64,000 nucleotides of DNA. Origin: Rhizobacter terrae (GTDB lineage: Bacteria; Pseudomonadota; Gammaproteobacteria; Burkholderiales; Burkholderiaceae_C). The translations under genes were made by a program, and so were the position numbers. Below are positions 30,401 to 38,589 of the stretch, piece after piece; position 1 is the first letter of the stretch; each line of letters opens with the position of its first letter. The stretch lies in the NCBI RefSeq assembly GCF_003852895.1, contig NZ_QUSW01000002.1:868001-932000 (forward strand), written 5' to 3'. Under the pieces are notes generated by a model. The model was not told the DNA's origin. It did not search any database and saw nothing but the letters and a program-made list of their open reading frames with translations.

Positions 30401-31736
30401 GCCGGCGGAGTCTTACAAGACGAGCCTGATGACCGCTTTGGCAGCCCTGTTCGTGCCGGACTTCTGGGCGGTCGACTCGCTAGTACACGTCGTGCCCGTG
30501 GTTCGGGCCGATGCACGTCAGGAGATTGTGGCCATAGTTCGTCAACTTGCCTTGAACTTACCGACTGCGAATAACCGCACTCATGCTCTGATGCAACTGG
30601 CCAGGGCTGCGGAGCCACCTCTGCGTCAATCAATCATCGGACAAGCACTCTTCAATGCGCGTCGCATTGAAGACGACTATTCGCGCGGCTTGGCACTTGT
30701 CTCCCTCTTCTCCACATTGCCTGCGGCGGACAAGCAACGCGAATTCGGCGCTCTACTAGGTGACATCCACAAGGTTAGCTATGTGTTGCACTTCGGAGAG
30801 TTGCTCCTGCAGCTGTCGAACCAACTTCCGGCAGGAGACGCACTGGCAGATGCTGGACTTGAAGCGATTCGAAGAGCACAAGACATCAACAATGGTGTGA
30901 GCACCATGCTCAGGGAGATGGTGCGCGTTCCGCCGCACAAACAGGAAGCCATCTTCCGTGAGTGTTGGCAGCGCATTCTCACCCGATCGGACGATTTGTC
31001 CGGATTTCAGTTCGGCATGGCCGCACGCTATGCAACAGATTTCTGGACAGCCGGAGAACTGGAAGTGGTGCGTAGAGAACTGGCAGGCCTCGCCCCTATT
31101 GTTCGTACGCATGTACTCTTATCCTTGCTGCCAGTGGCGGTGCGACTCGGTGCGCACGATCTCGTTGATCAGGCCATTGAGGACATCGCAGCGCAAAAGG
31201 ATCCCAACGATGGTGTGTCTTACATGGTTCAAGCTATCAGGTACTTGCCAGCAGACGATCCGCGTCGAAATCTGCTTCGCCAGAACTGGTTCCTCGCAGT
31301 GAACTCCGACAAGCCGCGCATCAGCTCACTCACCGACGCCCTAGAACTGATGGATCCCGAGGACCAGGTACTCGCATGGCCGCGCATCACAGCGTGCGCT
31401 AGAGCTGCATCGGAAGCTAGTCCGCTCGCACGTCTGTCGCTTGCGGCCAAGAGTCCGGTCGAACGCGCAGAGCTGCTGGAGGCTTCCTTGACCAGCTTGG
31501 CCTCGGAAAAGGCTGACAACCGCATCCCACAGGCCGCGCAAGTTGCATTGACATACAAGACGACGGAAGTGAGATGGCGGGCCTTCGATCTCATGACCGC
31601 CACGCCGGCCGTCTCGAGGGCGACAGTCATTTCGGCACTGCGGCTCGTCGCATCGGCGCTCGCAGAAGTCGGAACAGCCTCGTTGACGCAGGCGTTGATG
31701 AACGACGTTAGGCAAAGCGCTGATTGGTGGCCATAA
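27432..31736 (+). CDS. nuclease-STAND NTPase, Avs-like antiphage candidate
   Basis: A protein of about 1434 residues in three parts. Residues 25-190 resemble a DUF4297/Cap4-type PD-(D/E)xK nuclease, with the catalytic pattern Asp68-Asp69 then Glu81-x-Gln83-x-Lys85 (LVVEAQAKKG). Residues 290-640 form a STAND NTPase: Walker A APTARGKS at 313-320 and Walker B LIVVDGLDEA at 401-410, with ILVSAREQ as the sensor strand. Residues 750-1434 are a helical solenoid whose repeats follow an R-x2-AL-x2-LAPxLP pattern (for example NRNDQLARLAPHLPTPRREE). This layout matches Avs antiphage sensors, in which the solenoid recognises a phage protein and the nuclease kills the cell. The start at 27432 has AGGA six bases ahead; a TTG at 27342 is possible. 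Base composition is clearly poorer in GC than its neighbours, indicating transfer. Confidence 0.8.
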   Translation: MSKSQSAATTERTNVSGGSAAAGGMNLHARVAAVAAVHLLGRRPLGWLKELEVDVPVEIWCETNGPGDDLRFVLANELVVEAQAKKGLTRGEELWTALDALARGVHRREIAYGALVVDIDASTTIRRGLARGIIRLGEGREDSLDDITCEFKARLENAGLPVQIVCGRLRVVVVHCADHDDASEHAAKIDLLRLCATERDAASAWTEIQLSAHGLIERRGRWTAEALSGILKAARVQLGAIPDESPPEAMSGWVWEQLDEVSQYRGYIQTFRQHYLISEQMAAQPFGGRDVECQRLDTWLSDAAAPSRLLICAPTARGKSALLVQWTERLESDATWAVVFVPISLRFGTDRPAVFYALLAAQLARVLQVKLAPPSTDLDTYYQGISAALLIQAANASRHVLIVVDGLDEAHGASFNPTVFPPSLPPNIRILVSAREQAGDRGPKGWLRRLDWQGDARAISEGLSILDQKAVVPILESVGIAKETVSDALSDRLMVLSAGEPLLLALYAEDLSAIAKRGGHISAEVLDGLLPGFAAYFSRAFDAQSFAEEHGGQESVDTTLAVLAMAQGPLEAPHLTDLVCELCHLPRPAASDRFVKPLRRFIAGDGRADHGYVLNHPKLGEYLREERFDSSTLQSVEHAFLAWGRDVAKGLDTDSNAPAPAYVLRRHVHHLRRAGTASLDDIELLLTDGWRQAWFRMDKDYVDYADSLLVASAVMQPCAIYREEASRALRSKIKIALAVSSVKSQGINMPSQLLAMALQEQLITQRQALNVAELQASENRIGYMLDLAPNLPAAYSERLLSDVLQTENVENRNDQLARLAPHLPTPRREEIIERVLAWLHADTKPRMGSIAALAPSLDDVRLEDVLVDAMSKALTKQDAASTAPSLIPVIAALQGRDLAGLAERFLDQCLRWVDAASDLLLMVEALGMLAAQVGADRLEPQVLRLVPQIKAMEASHAMHATAPWDIQAHVRQERLKRASATLAVLAIHRLPAESYKTSLMTALAALFVPDFWAVDSLVHVVPVVRADARQEIVAIVRQLALNLPTANNRTHALMQLARAAEPPLRQSIIGQALFNARRIEDDYSRGLALVSLFSTLPAADKQREFGALLGDIHKVSYVLHFGELLLQLSNQLPAGDALADAGLEAIRRAQDINNGVSTMLREMVRVPPHKQEAIFRECWQRILTRSDDLSGFQFGMAARYATDFWTAGELEVVRRELAGLAPIVRTHVLLSLLPVAVRLGAHDLVDQAIEDIAAQKDPNDGVSYMVQAIRYLPADDPRRNLLRQNWFLAVNSDKPRISSLTDALELMDPEDQVLAWPRITACARAASEASPLARLSLAAKSPVERAELLEASLTSLASEKADNRIPQAAQVALTYKTTEVRWRAFDLMTATPAVSRATVISALRLVASALAEVGTASLTQALMNDVRQSADWWP

Positions 31737-31866
31737 CGGGCTCTCGAATCGTCAAGGATTTCTGTTGCCCGCGAGTTAGTTCAATGGCGGCTATGCGCAA
31801 TCCAGTGGTCATCCGCTCCTCTCAACGGCCCGCAAGTTCGGGGCGCGAGGGCAACGGCGGCACCCG

Positions 31867-32643
31867 CTACACCCCCATCGGCCGAGTCCACTCCCCCGCC
31901 TCCCCCACCCAAACTCCCACCGCACTGAAGTTGTCCTGCTTCGGCCAAGCCCTCGCCTCGATCCGCCCCTTCATCCCCGACAGCCACTCCTCCAACGACT
32001 CCGCCCCCGCCAGAGCATCAACAATCGCCCCCTCCCCCAGCGCCCCCCACCACCCATCGCTGCACAACAAGAACGCATCGCCCTCATGCACGGCCACCGG
32101 CCTCGCCGTCGTGTGCGGGTCGATCTCATCGTCAATGCCCAATGCCGCCATCAGCTGGTTCTTCAGCGGATGCTCCGCGGCCTGCGCCTCAGACAGCACG
32201 CCCGCTTCCACCATGCGCTGCACGATGCTGTCATCCACCGTCAGTTGGCTGAGCATGCCGTCGCGAACGCGGTACAGGCGCGAGTCGCCCACGTGGGACC
32301 ACAGGGCGAGTTCGGCGGCGGCATCGATCCACAGTGCCACCACGGTGGAGTGCATGCGTCCCTGGCCGGATGAGTCACTGTCCTGGCCCTGCTGCACATG
32401 CGCATGCGCGGCGAGCATGGCTTGCGTCAGGGCCTGCGCGTCGAAGGGTGGCGACGCCTGCACCAGCGACATCTCCAGGCTCTCCATCGCGCGCCGCGAT
32501 GCTTCCGCTCCATTCCGATGGCCGCCTGCGCCGTCAGCCAGCAGCGCCACCCACCGGCCACCGTCGCGGCTCACGTGCACCTTGTCTTCGTTGACGTCGC
32601 GCTGGCCCAGTTCACTGAGCGCCGCGACCTGGATCTCCACCAT
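31867..32643 (-). CDS. pppA: T6SS PP2C-type phosphatase PppA
   Basis: A 258-residue PPM-family Ser/Thr phosphatase. Metal-binding motifs are intact: DVNEDK near the N-terminus, ALLADGAGGH (Asp37), WSHVGDSRLYR and LLCSDGWWGAL, and a final DNFSAVGV. In other T6SS loci PppA dephosphorylates Fha and switches the system off, opposing the kinase PpkA. It is the last gene of the TIGR02270-tagH-pppA unit, seven bases after tagH. Confidence 0.92.
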   Translation of the reverse strand: MVEIQVAALSELGQRDVNEDKVHVSRDGGRWVALLADGAGGHRNGAEASRRAMESLEMSLVQASPPFDAQALTQAMLAAHAHVQQGQDSDSSGQGRMHSTVVALWIDAAAELALWSHVGDSRLYRVRDGMLSQLTVDDSIVQRMVEAGVLSEAQAAEHPLKNQLMAALGIDDEIDPHTTARPVAVHEGDAFLLCSDGWWGALGEGAIVDALAGAESLEEWLSGMKGRIEARAWPKQDNFSAVGVWVGEAGEWTRPMGV

Positions 32644-32650
32644 GGCCTTC

Positions 32651-34201
32651 TCACTTCGCTGAAGAAGTCTCCTTCTCGCGCTTGAGCCGCTCCAGCTGCT
32701 GCTCGTACGCCGCGAGGAAGGCCTTGCCGAACAACGTCTGAAAGTCCTCCTGCGCTTCGTCGCGGATGCCGTCGTAGTGCTGCAGGTACAGCTCCCACAG
32801 CTTGGCCTTGCGGTTCATGGGCAGCACGCTGTCGATGACGGACTTGCCCGCCAGCTTGGCCTCCAGGTCATGCGGGGTGAAGCGGCCCAGCACGCCCTCC
32901 AGCGCGGCCCGCGTGCCGGCCATGGTGCCGATGGCGTGGCCCACCAGGTCGTTCATCGCATCGCTCATGGCCGCCGGCCCGGGCAGGAAGCCGCGCATCG
33001 GCGGCTGCAGCAGTTGCTCCAGCGCGGACTGCGCATCGGGCGAGAACTTCAGCGGGTTGTTGTTGCGCGGGCGGATGATGGTGACCTGCGCATGCAGCTC
33101 GTGCCGGGTGGCCTGCCGCACCGCCATCATCTGCAAGGTGCCCTCCACGGCCGATCGAAGCAGCTTGCCGACGATACGCATCAGCTCCGGGTTGGCGCCT
33201 TGCGGCGGGTTCAGGCGAATGCCCGCGCCTTCGCAGAACGCCTTCCACAAGGCAGCGGCGTCACCGCTCCAGGGCTCGGCCGGTGCGGCTGACTCGGGCG
33301 GCACGGCTTCGGCCTCGACGGGGGGAGCCACCACCGGTTCGCGAGCCACTTCTGCCACTTCTTCCAAAGGCTTGGGCGGAACGAAGGCCGCATGCAGTTC
33401 CGGCGTGTGGTCGGGCATGACCTCGGGTGGCAGCGCTGCCTGCTCAGCCACCGGCGCGAACATGGCCAAGGGGTCGGTCGACACCGGCACCTTGTCCGCG
33501 GCAGGCGGGGTGCCCACACCGGCCATGAAGTCTGCGAGCGGATCGCGCCCGGCTGATGGCTTGAGGCCGAAGATCTCGTCGATGGACGCGGGGGCAGCGC
33601 TTGGAATCAGATCGCCAAACGCACCCTGCTGTGCCTCCGGCCTCGGGGCCGAGGGCGGACCCACCACCGGGGTGGTGGCGAAGGGGTCGAAGTCATCCGG
33701 CAAGCGCGCGTGGGACGGCGCAGGCGCCGACGGGTCACGCAGCAGGTCCGCAAACGGGTTGCTGCTGGACAAGGGGCCGCCCATGTCGCCCGCCATGGCC
33801 GGCGGCATGGGCAGGGGTGCATGGCCCATCGGCTCATCCGCACCGCGCCCGCGGGTGATGGTCGTGGCGTTGTCGTCGCCCGCCGATTCGTCGATGACCT
33901 CCAGCAGGTAGCCACCGATGCGCACCTGGTCGCTGTGCATCAGCGTGGCCGACTCGCCCTGCGCCAGCGCCTGGTTGCGCACGAGGATGGGGTTGGCGCT
34001 GCCGATGTTCTTGATGACGTAGCCCGAGCGCCCTGCGGTGATCTGCGCCTGCTGGCGCGAGATGTGGCGCACCGGGTCGGGCAAGGCCATGGTGTTGTGG
34101 TCCGCGCGGCCGATGGTGCCGCCATGGGCATCGAAATGCGCGGTGATGGGCTGGGTGAGCGGCAGGTCGTTGAGCGACACGGCGCGCAGGGTGAGGGTCA
34201 T
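32651..34201 (-). CDS. tagH: T6SS FHA-domain protein TagH (Fha)
   Basis: A 516-residue scaffold of the T6SS threonine-phosphorylation pathway. The N-terminal FHA domain (residues about 5-100) shows GGTIGRADHNTMALPDPVRHISRQQAQI and later GYVIKNIGSANPILVRN, the phosphothreonine-binding loops. A long Pro/Ala-rich linker follows, then the C-terminal helical TagH domain with ELHAQVTIIRPRNNNPLKFSPDA. The ATG at 34201 has AGGAGGA at ten bases; an ATG at 34210 sits too close to it. It is expected to bind PpkA-phosphorylated partners. Confidence 0.93.
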   Translation of the reverse strand: MTLTLRAVSLNDLPLTQPITAHFDAHGGTIGRADHNTMALPDPVRHISRQQAQITAGRSGYVIKNIGSANPILVRNQALAQGESATLMHSDQVRIGGYLLEVIDESAGDDNATTITRGRGADEPMGHAPLPMPPAMAGDMGGPLSSSNPFADLLRDPSAPAPSHARLPDDFDPFATTPVVGPPSAPRPEAQQGAFGDLIPSAAPASIDEIFGLKPSAGRDPLADFMAGVGTPPAADKVPVSTDPLAMFAPVAEQAALPPEVMPDHTPELHAAFVPPKPLEEVAEVAREPVVAPPVEAEAVPPESAAPAEPWSGDAAALWKAFCEGAGIRLNPPQGANPELMRIVGKLLRSAVEGTLQMMAVRQATRHELHAQVTIIRPRNNNPLKFSPDAQSALEQLLQPPMRGFLPGPAAMSDAMNDLVGHAIGTMAGTRAALEGVLGRFTPHDLEAKLAGKSVIDSVLPMNRKAKLWELYLQHYDGIRDEAQEDFQTLFGKAFLAAYEQQLERLKREKETSSAK

Positions 34202-34224
34202 GGGCGTCATTCCTCCTGGCGTCG

Positions 34225-35511
34225 TCATGCGGATGGGGTGAGTGCAGCCAGGCGCCGCTGTTGCCGCCACGAGGGCTCGCACACCGGGAAGAGCGCCGTG
34301 CCGGGGTTGAGAAGGCAGCGATGCGTGGCCGCGGCGAATCGCTGTCGCTGCGTGCCTTCGTACAGCACGTGGGCCACATGCCCGGGCGTGACGGCGGCGC
34401 CCATGAAGCTGCGGCTGTCCACCGGCAGGCGCAGGGCGTTCGCTTCCCACCAGCGCTGCACTCGTTCGAGGTCCGGCCAGGGCAGGCTCTCGTCATCGTC
34501 CAGCGCCACGTTGTCGTCGTCGGGGTCGCCGCTGGGGCCGCCTGGCGGGTTCTCCGGCGGCTTGCGTTCGAGGTCCAGGTCCGCGAGGTCGGCCCCCGTG
34601 ATGAATGTGAAGGCCTCGCCCGCGATGCGGGCCTGCACCTCGTCGGCCATCATCTCCATGAGCCAGGGCACGAACTGCGCATCGCCCAGCAGCCCGCAGG
34701 CGCGGATCACGCGACGCTTGAGCGCCGCATCGGGCTTCGCGCCCTGCGCCAGCTTGCGCACGATGCTGCGGCCTCGCTGCAGTTCGGTGGCGAGCAGCAG
34801 CAGGTGCAAGGCCTGCTCGCTGAACACACCGTCGCCGTGCGCCAGGGCTTCGAGCGCGGACATCGCGTCCGCGCGGTCGCCGAGCAGCACGGCGCAGGAG
34901 ATGGCACGCCAGGCCACGGCGGCATCGCCATCGGCCACCGCGGCCAGTGCCGCTGCCATCGAATCGGTGCGGCCCAGTTCGCCCGCGGCGCGCAGGGCCT
35001 GCGCACGCAAGGCCGGGTTCTCGTCGCGCCATGCCGTCGCCAGCGCGGGGCCGGGGTCCACCCGGTGCAAGCGGCATGCCGCCAGCGCGAGTTCGCGCGG
35101 CCCGGGCTCGCGTGACGAGAGCAGGTCGCGCACGATGCCTTGCAATTGCGCGGCCGACACCCATCCGAATGCGGAGACGAGGCCGCGCCTGGCGTCGGGC
35201 AAGGCAGCGCTGAGCGCGATGAGGCGGTGCAGTGCCTTGGCATCGTGCTCGTCGATGGCGCGGATGGCGGCGGCGAACACCTCGCCCGCGCCGGCACGCT
35301 CCAGCGCCGCCGTGCACAGGGCCGTGCCGTAGCGCCCGGCCACGGACAATCCGTCGAGGTGCGCCGCGATGCGGTCGTCCAGGCGGCGCAGGTGCCGCAG
35401 ACGCACATGCGGCGCGCGCACCAGCACCGAGCGCACGAGGCGCAGCATCGCGCTTTCTTCGGCGTGCTGCTGCACGACCACGGCAATGGGCGGGCGTTCG
35501 ATGGTGAGCAT
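34225..35511 (-). CDS. T6SS-associated HEAT-repeat protein (TIGR02270 family)
   Basis: A protein of about 428 residues made of HEAT-like helical pairs (for example ALRAQALRAAGELGRTDSMA). It matches the TIGR02270 family, which is found almost only in T6SS loci. The conserved start region PPIAVVVQQHAEESAML and AHLDGLSVAGRYGTAL are visible. The start at 35511 is the best fit to the family N-terminus; upstream in-frame Met codons exist at 35568 and 35583 without better ribosome sites. Role unknown, possibly a scaffold. It heads the sub-operon with tagH and pppA. Confidence 0.85.
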   Translation of the reverse strand: MLTIERPPIAVVVQQHAEESAMLRLVRSVLVRAPHVRLRHLRRLDDRIAAHLDGLSVAGRYGTALCTAALERAGAGEVFAAAIRAIDEHDAKALHRLIALSAALPDARRGLVSAFGWVSAAQLQGIVRDLLSSREPGPRELALAACRLHRVDPGPALATAWRDENPALRAQALRAAGELGRTDSMAAALAAVADGDAAVAWRAISCAVLLGDRADAMSALEALAHGDGVFSEQALHLLLLATELQRGRSIVRKLAQGAKPDAALKRRVIRACGLLGDAQFVPWLMEMMADEVQARIAGEAFTFITGADLADLDLERKPPENPPGGPSGDPDDDNVALDDDESLPWPDLERVQRWWEANALRLPVDSRSFMGAAVTPGHVAHVLYEGTQRQRFAAATHRCLLNPGTALFPVCEPSWRQQRRLAALTPSA

Positions 35512-35593
35512 GGCGGATGCGCGGCAGGCCAGCCGCGCAAGGCTGCGCTGGGATGGCCGATGCTGCATGCCGGCACGGCCCATTGGCAATGAA

Positions 35594-35602
35594 CGAAAGT
35601 CA
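35594..35602 (-). promoter_or_regulatory. TGACTTTCG motif upstream of the TIGR02270-tagH-pppA unit
   Basis: Minus-strand TGACTTTCG, 83 nt before the 35511 start, followed by TTCATTG. One of four identical 9-mers in the window, each ahead of a minus-strand T6SS sub-operon. It could be a -35-like element or an activator site; no matching -10 box is clear. Confidence 0.55.
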
Positions 35603-35694
35603 CCGTCGCCGGGGCAGCTTGTGGGGGACACTTGCCTCGTCGACCGTGCGGGCGGCGTGCGCTTGCACGTCGCTGGCGAGGGGGTGCACAGGGA

Positions 35695-36642
35695 ATGTCC
35701 AACAAGCTCATCTCAACCCATCGACTGGCCGCCTTGTTCGCCGCTGCCGGCCTGCTCGCGGCCTGCCAGCAGGTGCCCACGGCACAGGCGCCGCAGCAGC
35801 CGCCTGCACCGGCGCCCGCGCCGGGCAATGCCGAGCCTGAGTCGCAGCGGCCAGTGACGCCTGCCGCGCCGGCCTCGCCCGCCACGCAGCAGCAAGCCAC
35901 CAAGATCGCGGTGGCCGCGGCCGTGATGCTGGAGAACGGCCACGAGGAACAGGCCAAGTCGGAGCTGCAGCGCGCGCTCGCGGCCGACCCGAACAACAAG
36001 CTGGCGCTGAACCTGATGCGCCAGATCACCGCCGACCCCGTGGCCACGCTGGGCCGCGAGTCCTTCGCCTACACCGTGCGGCCCAACGACAGCATGTCGA
36101 GCATCGCGGGGCGGTTCATGGGCGACATCTATTCGTTCTACATCCTGGCGCGCTACAACAGCATCGCCGTGCCCAAGCAGGTGTCGGGCGGTCAGGTGCT
36201 GCGCATTCCGGGCAAGGCCCCGCCGCCTTCGGTGATGCGGGAGACAGCGAAGGCAGAGCCTGCACCGCCACCCCCGCCGCCGCCTCCACCTGCGGTGCCC
36301 GCACCGCCACCGCCGCCGGCCGAGCCCACGCCGGGTGAGCGTGCGATGCGTGCAGGCGCACTGGCCCAGAAGAGCGGTGACTTCGAGCGCGCCTTGGCCG
36401 AGTACAGCAAGGCCGCGACGCTGGACCAGCCGGGCGCCGAGGGCAAGGCCACCGAGGTGCGCAAGCAGCTCGTGTCGCGCTACACGCTGAATGCGCGCAC
36501 TGCCTTCGCGAAGCAGGACCTCGATGGCGCCATCCGCTCCTGGGAGCGTGTGCTGGCGGTGGATCCGAACAATGAGACGGCGAAGCTGGAACGGCAGCGT
36601 GCGTTGTCCTTGAAAGAAAAGGTCAAAGGCCTCGGCACATGA
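35695..36642 (+). CDS. LysM/TPR lipoprotein in the T6SS locus
   Basis: A 315-residue lipoprotein (lipobox LAAC, Cys24). After a Pro/Ala-rich tether there is a short TPR-like region, then a LysM-type peptidoglycan-binding motif (FAYTVRPNDSMSSIAGRFMG with GGQVLRIPG at its end, about residues 115-175). A poly-proline spacer and two C-terminal TPRs (residues about 225-310) follow. It is the only plus-strand gene inside the large T6SS block. It is divergent from TIGR02270 and convergent with a similar TPR lipoprotein. It may anchor or organise T6SS components at the wall. Confidence 0.75.
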   Translation: MSNKLISTHRLAALFAAAGLLAACQQVPTAQAPQQPPAPAPAPGNAEPESQRPVTPAAPASPATQQQATKIAVAAAVMLENGHEEQAKSELQRALAADPNNKLALNLMRQITADPVATLGRESFAYTVRPNDSMSSIAGRFMGDIYSFYILARYNSIAVPKQVSGGQVLRIPGKAPPPSVMRETAKAEPAPPPPPPPPPAVPAPPPPPAEPTPGERAMRAGALAQKSGDFERALAEYSKAATLDQPGAEGKATEVRKQLVSRYTLNARTAFAKQDLDGAIRSWERVLAVDPNNETAKLERQRALSLKEKVKGLGT

Positions 36643-36651
36643 GGTTGGCCA

Positions 36652-36687
36652 CGCAGGGTGGGTCCGCTTCGCTTGACCCACCCTGCG
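36652..36687. repeat. REP-like perfect palindrome / bidirectional terminator
   Basis: A 13-bp perfect inverted repeat, CGCAGGGTGGGTC and its complement around the 10-base loop CGCTTCGCTT, placed exactly between two convergent genes. The core GGGTGGGTC..GACCCACCC with CGCTTCGCTT is a common dispersed extragenic palindrome type in proteobacteria. There is no T-run, so if it terminates transcription it does so as a strong hairpin only. Confidence 0.75.
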
Positions 36688-36690
36688 AAT

Positions 36691-37539
36691 TCAGCGTGAT
36701 GCGGCGCAACCTTCGCGTGAGGCGACCGGCGTCACCGTCGCCGCACTACCGCCTTTGAGCTGCCGAAGGCGCTCCGTGGCACGGGCATTGCCCGCATCCA
36801 GCCGCAGGCTCTTCTCCAGCGAGGCAATCGCACCAGGCTTGTCGCGCGGCGCCTGCTTCTCCGCCTTCTGCACGTAGACATCCGCCAGCAGCTGGCAGGC
36901 CGCGGTGTTGCGCTTGTCGGCGGCGAGCTGGCGTTCGAGCAGCGAGATGGCATCGTCCAGCTCGCCCTGGCCGGCCAGCATGGTGGCGTGTTCGATGGCA
37001 TTGCGGTCGGGAGCACTCGCCATCCGCGCATCGGCCGACGCGCGACGGGTGATGGTGACGCGTGCAGCCTTGCCCAGCACGCCGCGCTTGTTGCGCTCGC
37101 GCTCGATGCCGCGCAGTGCCTCCGCGGCCTGCGCGTTGTCGGGCGCGAGTGCCAACGCAGCCAGGTACTGCGATGCAGCCGCATCAAGCTCTCCACGCTT
37201 GAGCGCCTGCGCGCCCCGCTGCATGCGCTCGGGCACGGCCTGGGCGATGAGCTGCTGGGTCTCGTTGAGGTGGTCGCGGTAGTCGCGCTGCTCAGGCCGC
37301 AGCACGGTGAGGATTTCCCAGGCCGTCGCCGCATCGGCCAGCTGCCCCTGCCGCATCGACTGCAGCGCCCGTTCGCGAAGGCGCTGCTCGAAGGCATCGG
37401 CACCCACGGCCTGACGCGCAGGCACCGGGGCCACCTCGTCGTCGGTGGATGACGACGGCGGCACGGGCGGCGGCGCGGCGCAGCCCGAGAGCACCAGCAC
37501 GCCGAGCGCCGCAGCACGCAAGGACAGCACCTGCTTCAT
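36691..37539 (-). CDS. TPR-repeat lipoprotein
   Basis: A 282-residue lipoprotein (lipobox LSGC, Cys20) followed by a Pro/Ser-rich tether and several TPR-like helices (LKRGELDAAASQYLAALALAPDNAQAAEAL and, near the C-terminus, PGAIASLEKSLRLDAGNARAT-type units). The start overlaps the stop of the NodB-type deacetylase gene (ATGA), so translation is coupled. Last gene of the kinase-deacetylase-lipoprotein unit. Probably a periplasmic scaffold; no enzymatic motif. Confidence 0.75.
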   Translation of the reverse strand: MKQVLSLRAAALGVLVLSGCAAPPPVPPSSSTDDEVAPVPARQAVGADAFEQRLRERALQSMRQGQLADAATAWEILTVLRPEQRDYRDHLNETQQLIAQAVPERMQRGAQALKRGELDAAASQYLAALALAPDNAQAAEALRGIERERNKRGVLGKAARVTITRRASADARMASAPDRNAIEHATMLAGQGELDDAISLLERQLAADKRNTAACQLLADVYVQKAEKQAPRDKPGAIASLEKSLRLDAGNARATERLRQLKGGSAATVTPVASREGCAASR

Positions 37540-38579
37540 GGCCCACCCACGGCACGGCTGATCTGCAGCCTGGCCTTGAAGGCTTCCAGGTCGTGGTCGC
37601 CGAAGATCATCGTCCGCCGCAGCATCAGCGGCTGCGCGAAGAAGGCATTGCCGCCGGGGTTCACCGTCACCGCCAGTTGGTACTGCTGGCGGTTGAGCGC
37701 CTCCAGCACCTGGTCGTTCGCATCGCCGAAGGGGTAGGCGTAGTGGCGCACGCGCACCGGCAGGCGGCGCTCGATGAGTTCACGCGGCGCGCGGGCCTCG
37801 GCCTCCAGGCCTTGTGCATACTGCGCGTCGGTCTCGCCGGCCGCGCGTTCGATGAGGTTGCGGTGCGATTTGGAATGCGCCTGCACATCCACCAGCCCCG
37901 ACGCCGCGAGTTCCTGCAGCTGCGCCCACGACAGCGCCTCGCCCGCGCCGATGAAGTCGGTGTAGACGAACACCGTCGCCGGGAAGCCGTGCTTGCGCAG
38001 CACCGGCAGCGCATGCCGGTACACCGACTCGTAGCCGTCATCGATGGTGATCACCACCGAGCGGCGCGGCAGCGGCTGCTCGCCCTTCAGGTAGGCCGCG
38101 AGGTCCGCCAGGCGGATGACGTGGTAGTCGTTGCGCGCCAGCCAGTCGAGCTGCCTCTCGAAGTTGGCGGGCGACACCACCATCTTGCCGCCGCCATTGC
38201 CGAAGCGGTGGTAGCACAGGATGGGCACCGTCTGGATGCGGTCGGCGTACACGCCCATCGGGTTGGTCGCCTTCAGCGGCACCACCACGGGCTGGCCCGT
38301 CTCCACGCGGCTGATGTTGTTGAAGTCGCCGATGACCCAGTAGCGGTCTTCGCCACCGAGGAAGCGCGCCGCGATGGAGCGCAGCGTGTCCTCGGGCTCG
38401 GGCTTGTAGATCACGAAGCGGTCGCTGCGGCCCAGCACCTCGCCGGTCGCAGGCGGCGTCGTGCCGGCCGCGATGGACCGCGTCTTCTCCTGAGGCGTGT
38501 TCGCTGGCGGCGCCGCGCAACCGGCGAGCACCGCAGCAAGCAAGCTGCCGCCGATCCAACGGATGGCCTGCGACCGCAC
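37536..38579 (-). CDS. polysaccharide deacetylase lipoprotein in the T6SS locus
   Basis: A 347-residue lipoprotein starting at a GTG (38579) with GAGGAG six bases upstream; lipobox LAGC, Cys21. Residues about 53-102 look like a LysM domain (EDTLRSIAARFLGG, QPVVVPL). The NodB homology domain has motif 1 TIDDGYES (Asp180, Asp181), motif 2 HSKSH (His235, His239) and motif 3 YAYPFGDAN, so the metal site seems complete. A peptidoglycan or glycan deacetylase acting in the periplasm is likely. It lies ten bases after the kinase gene and overlaps the TPR lipoprotein gene. Confidence 0.85.
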   Translation of the reverse strand: MRSQAIRWIGGSLLAAVLAGCAAPPANTPQEKTRSIAAGTTPPATGEVLGRSDRFVIYKPEPEDTLRSIAARFLGGEDRYWVIGDFNNISRVETGQPVVVPLKATNPMGVYADRIQTVPILCYHRFGNGGGKMVVSPANFERQLDWLARNDYHVIRLADLAAYLKGEQPLPRRSVVITIDDGYESVYRHALPVLRKHGFPATVFVYTDFIGAGEALSWAQLQELAASGLVDVQAHSKSHRNLIERAAGETDAQYAQGLEAEARAPRELIERRLPVRVRHYAYPFGDANDQVLEALNRQQYQLAVTVNPGGNAFFAQPLMLRRTMIFGDHDLEAFKARLQISRAVGGP

Positions 38580-38589
38580 GTCTGGCTCC

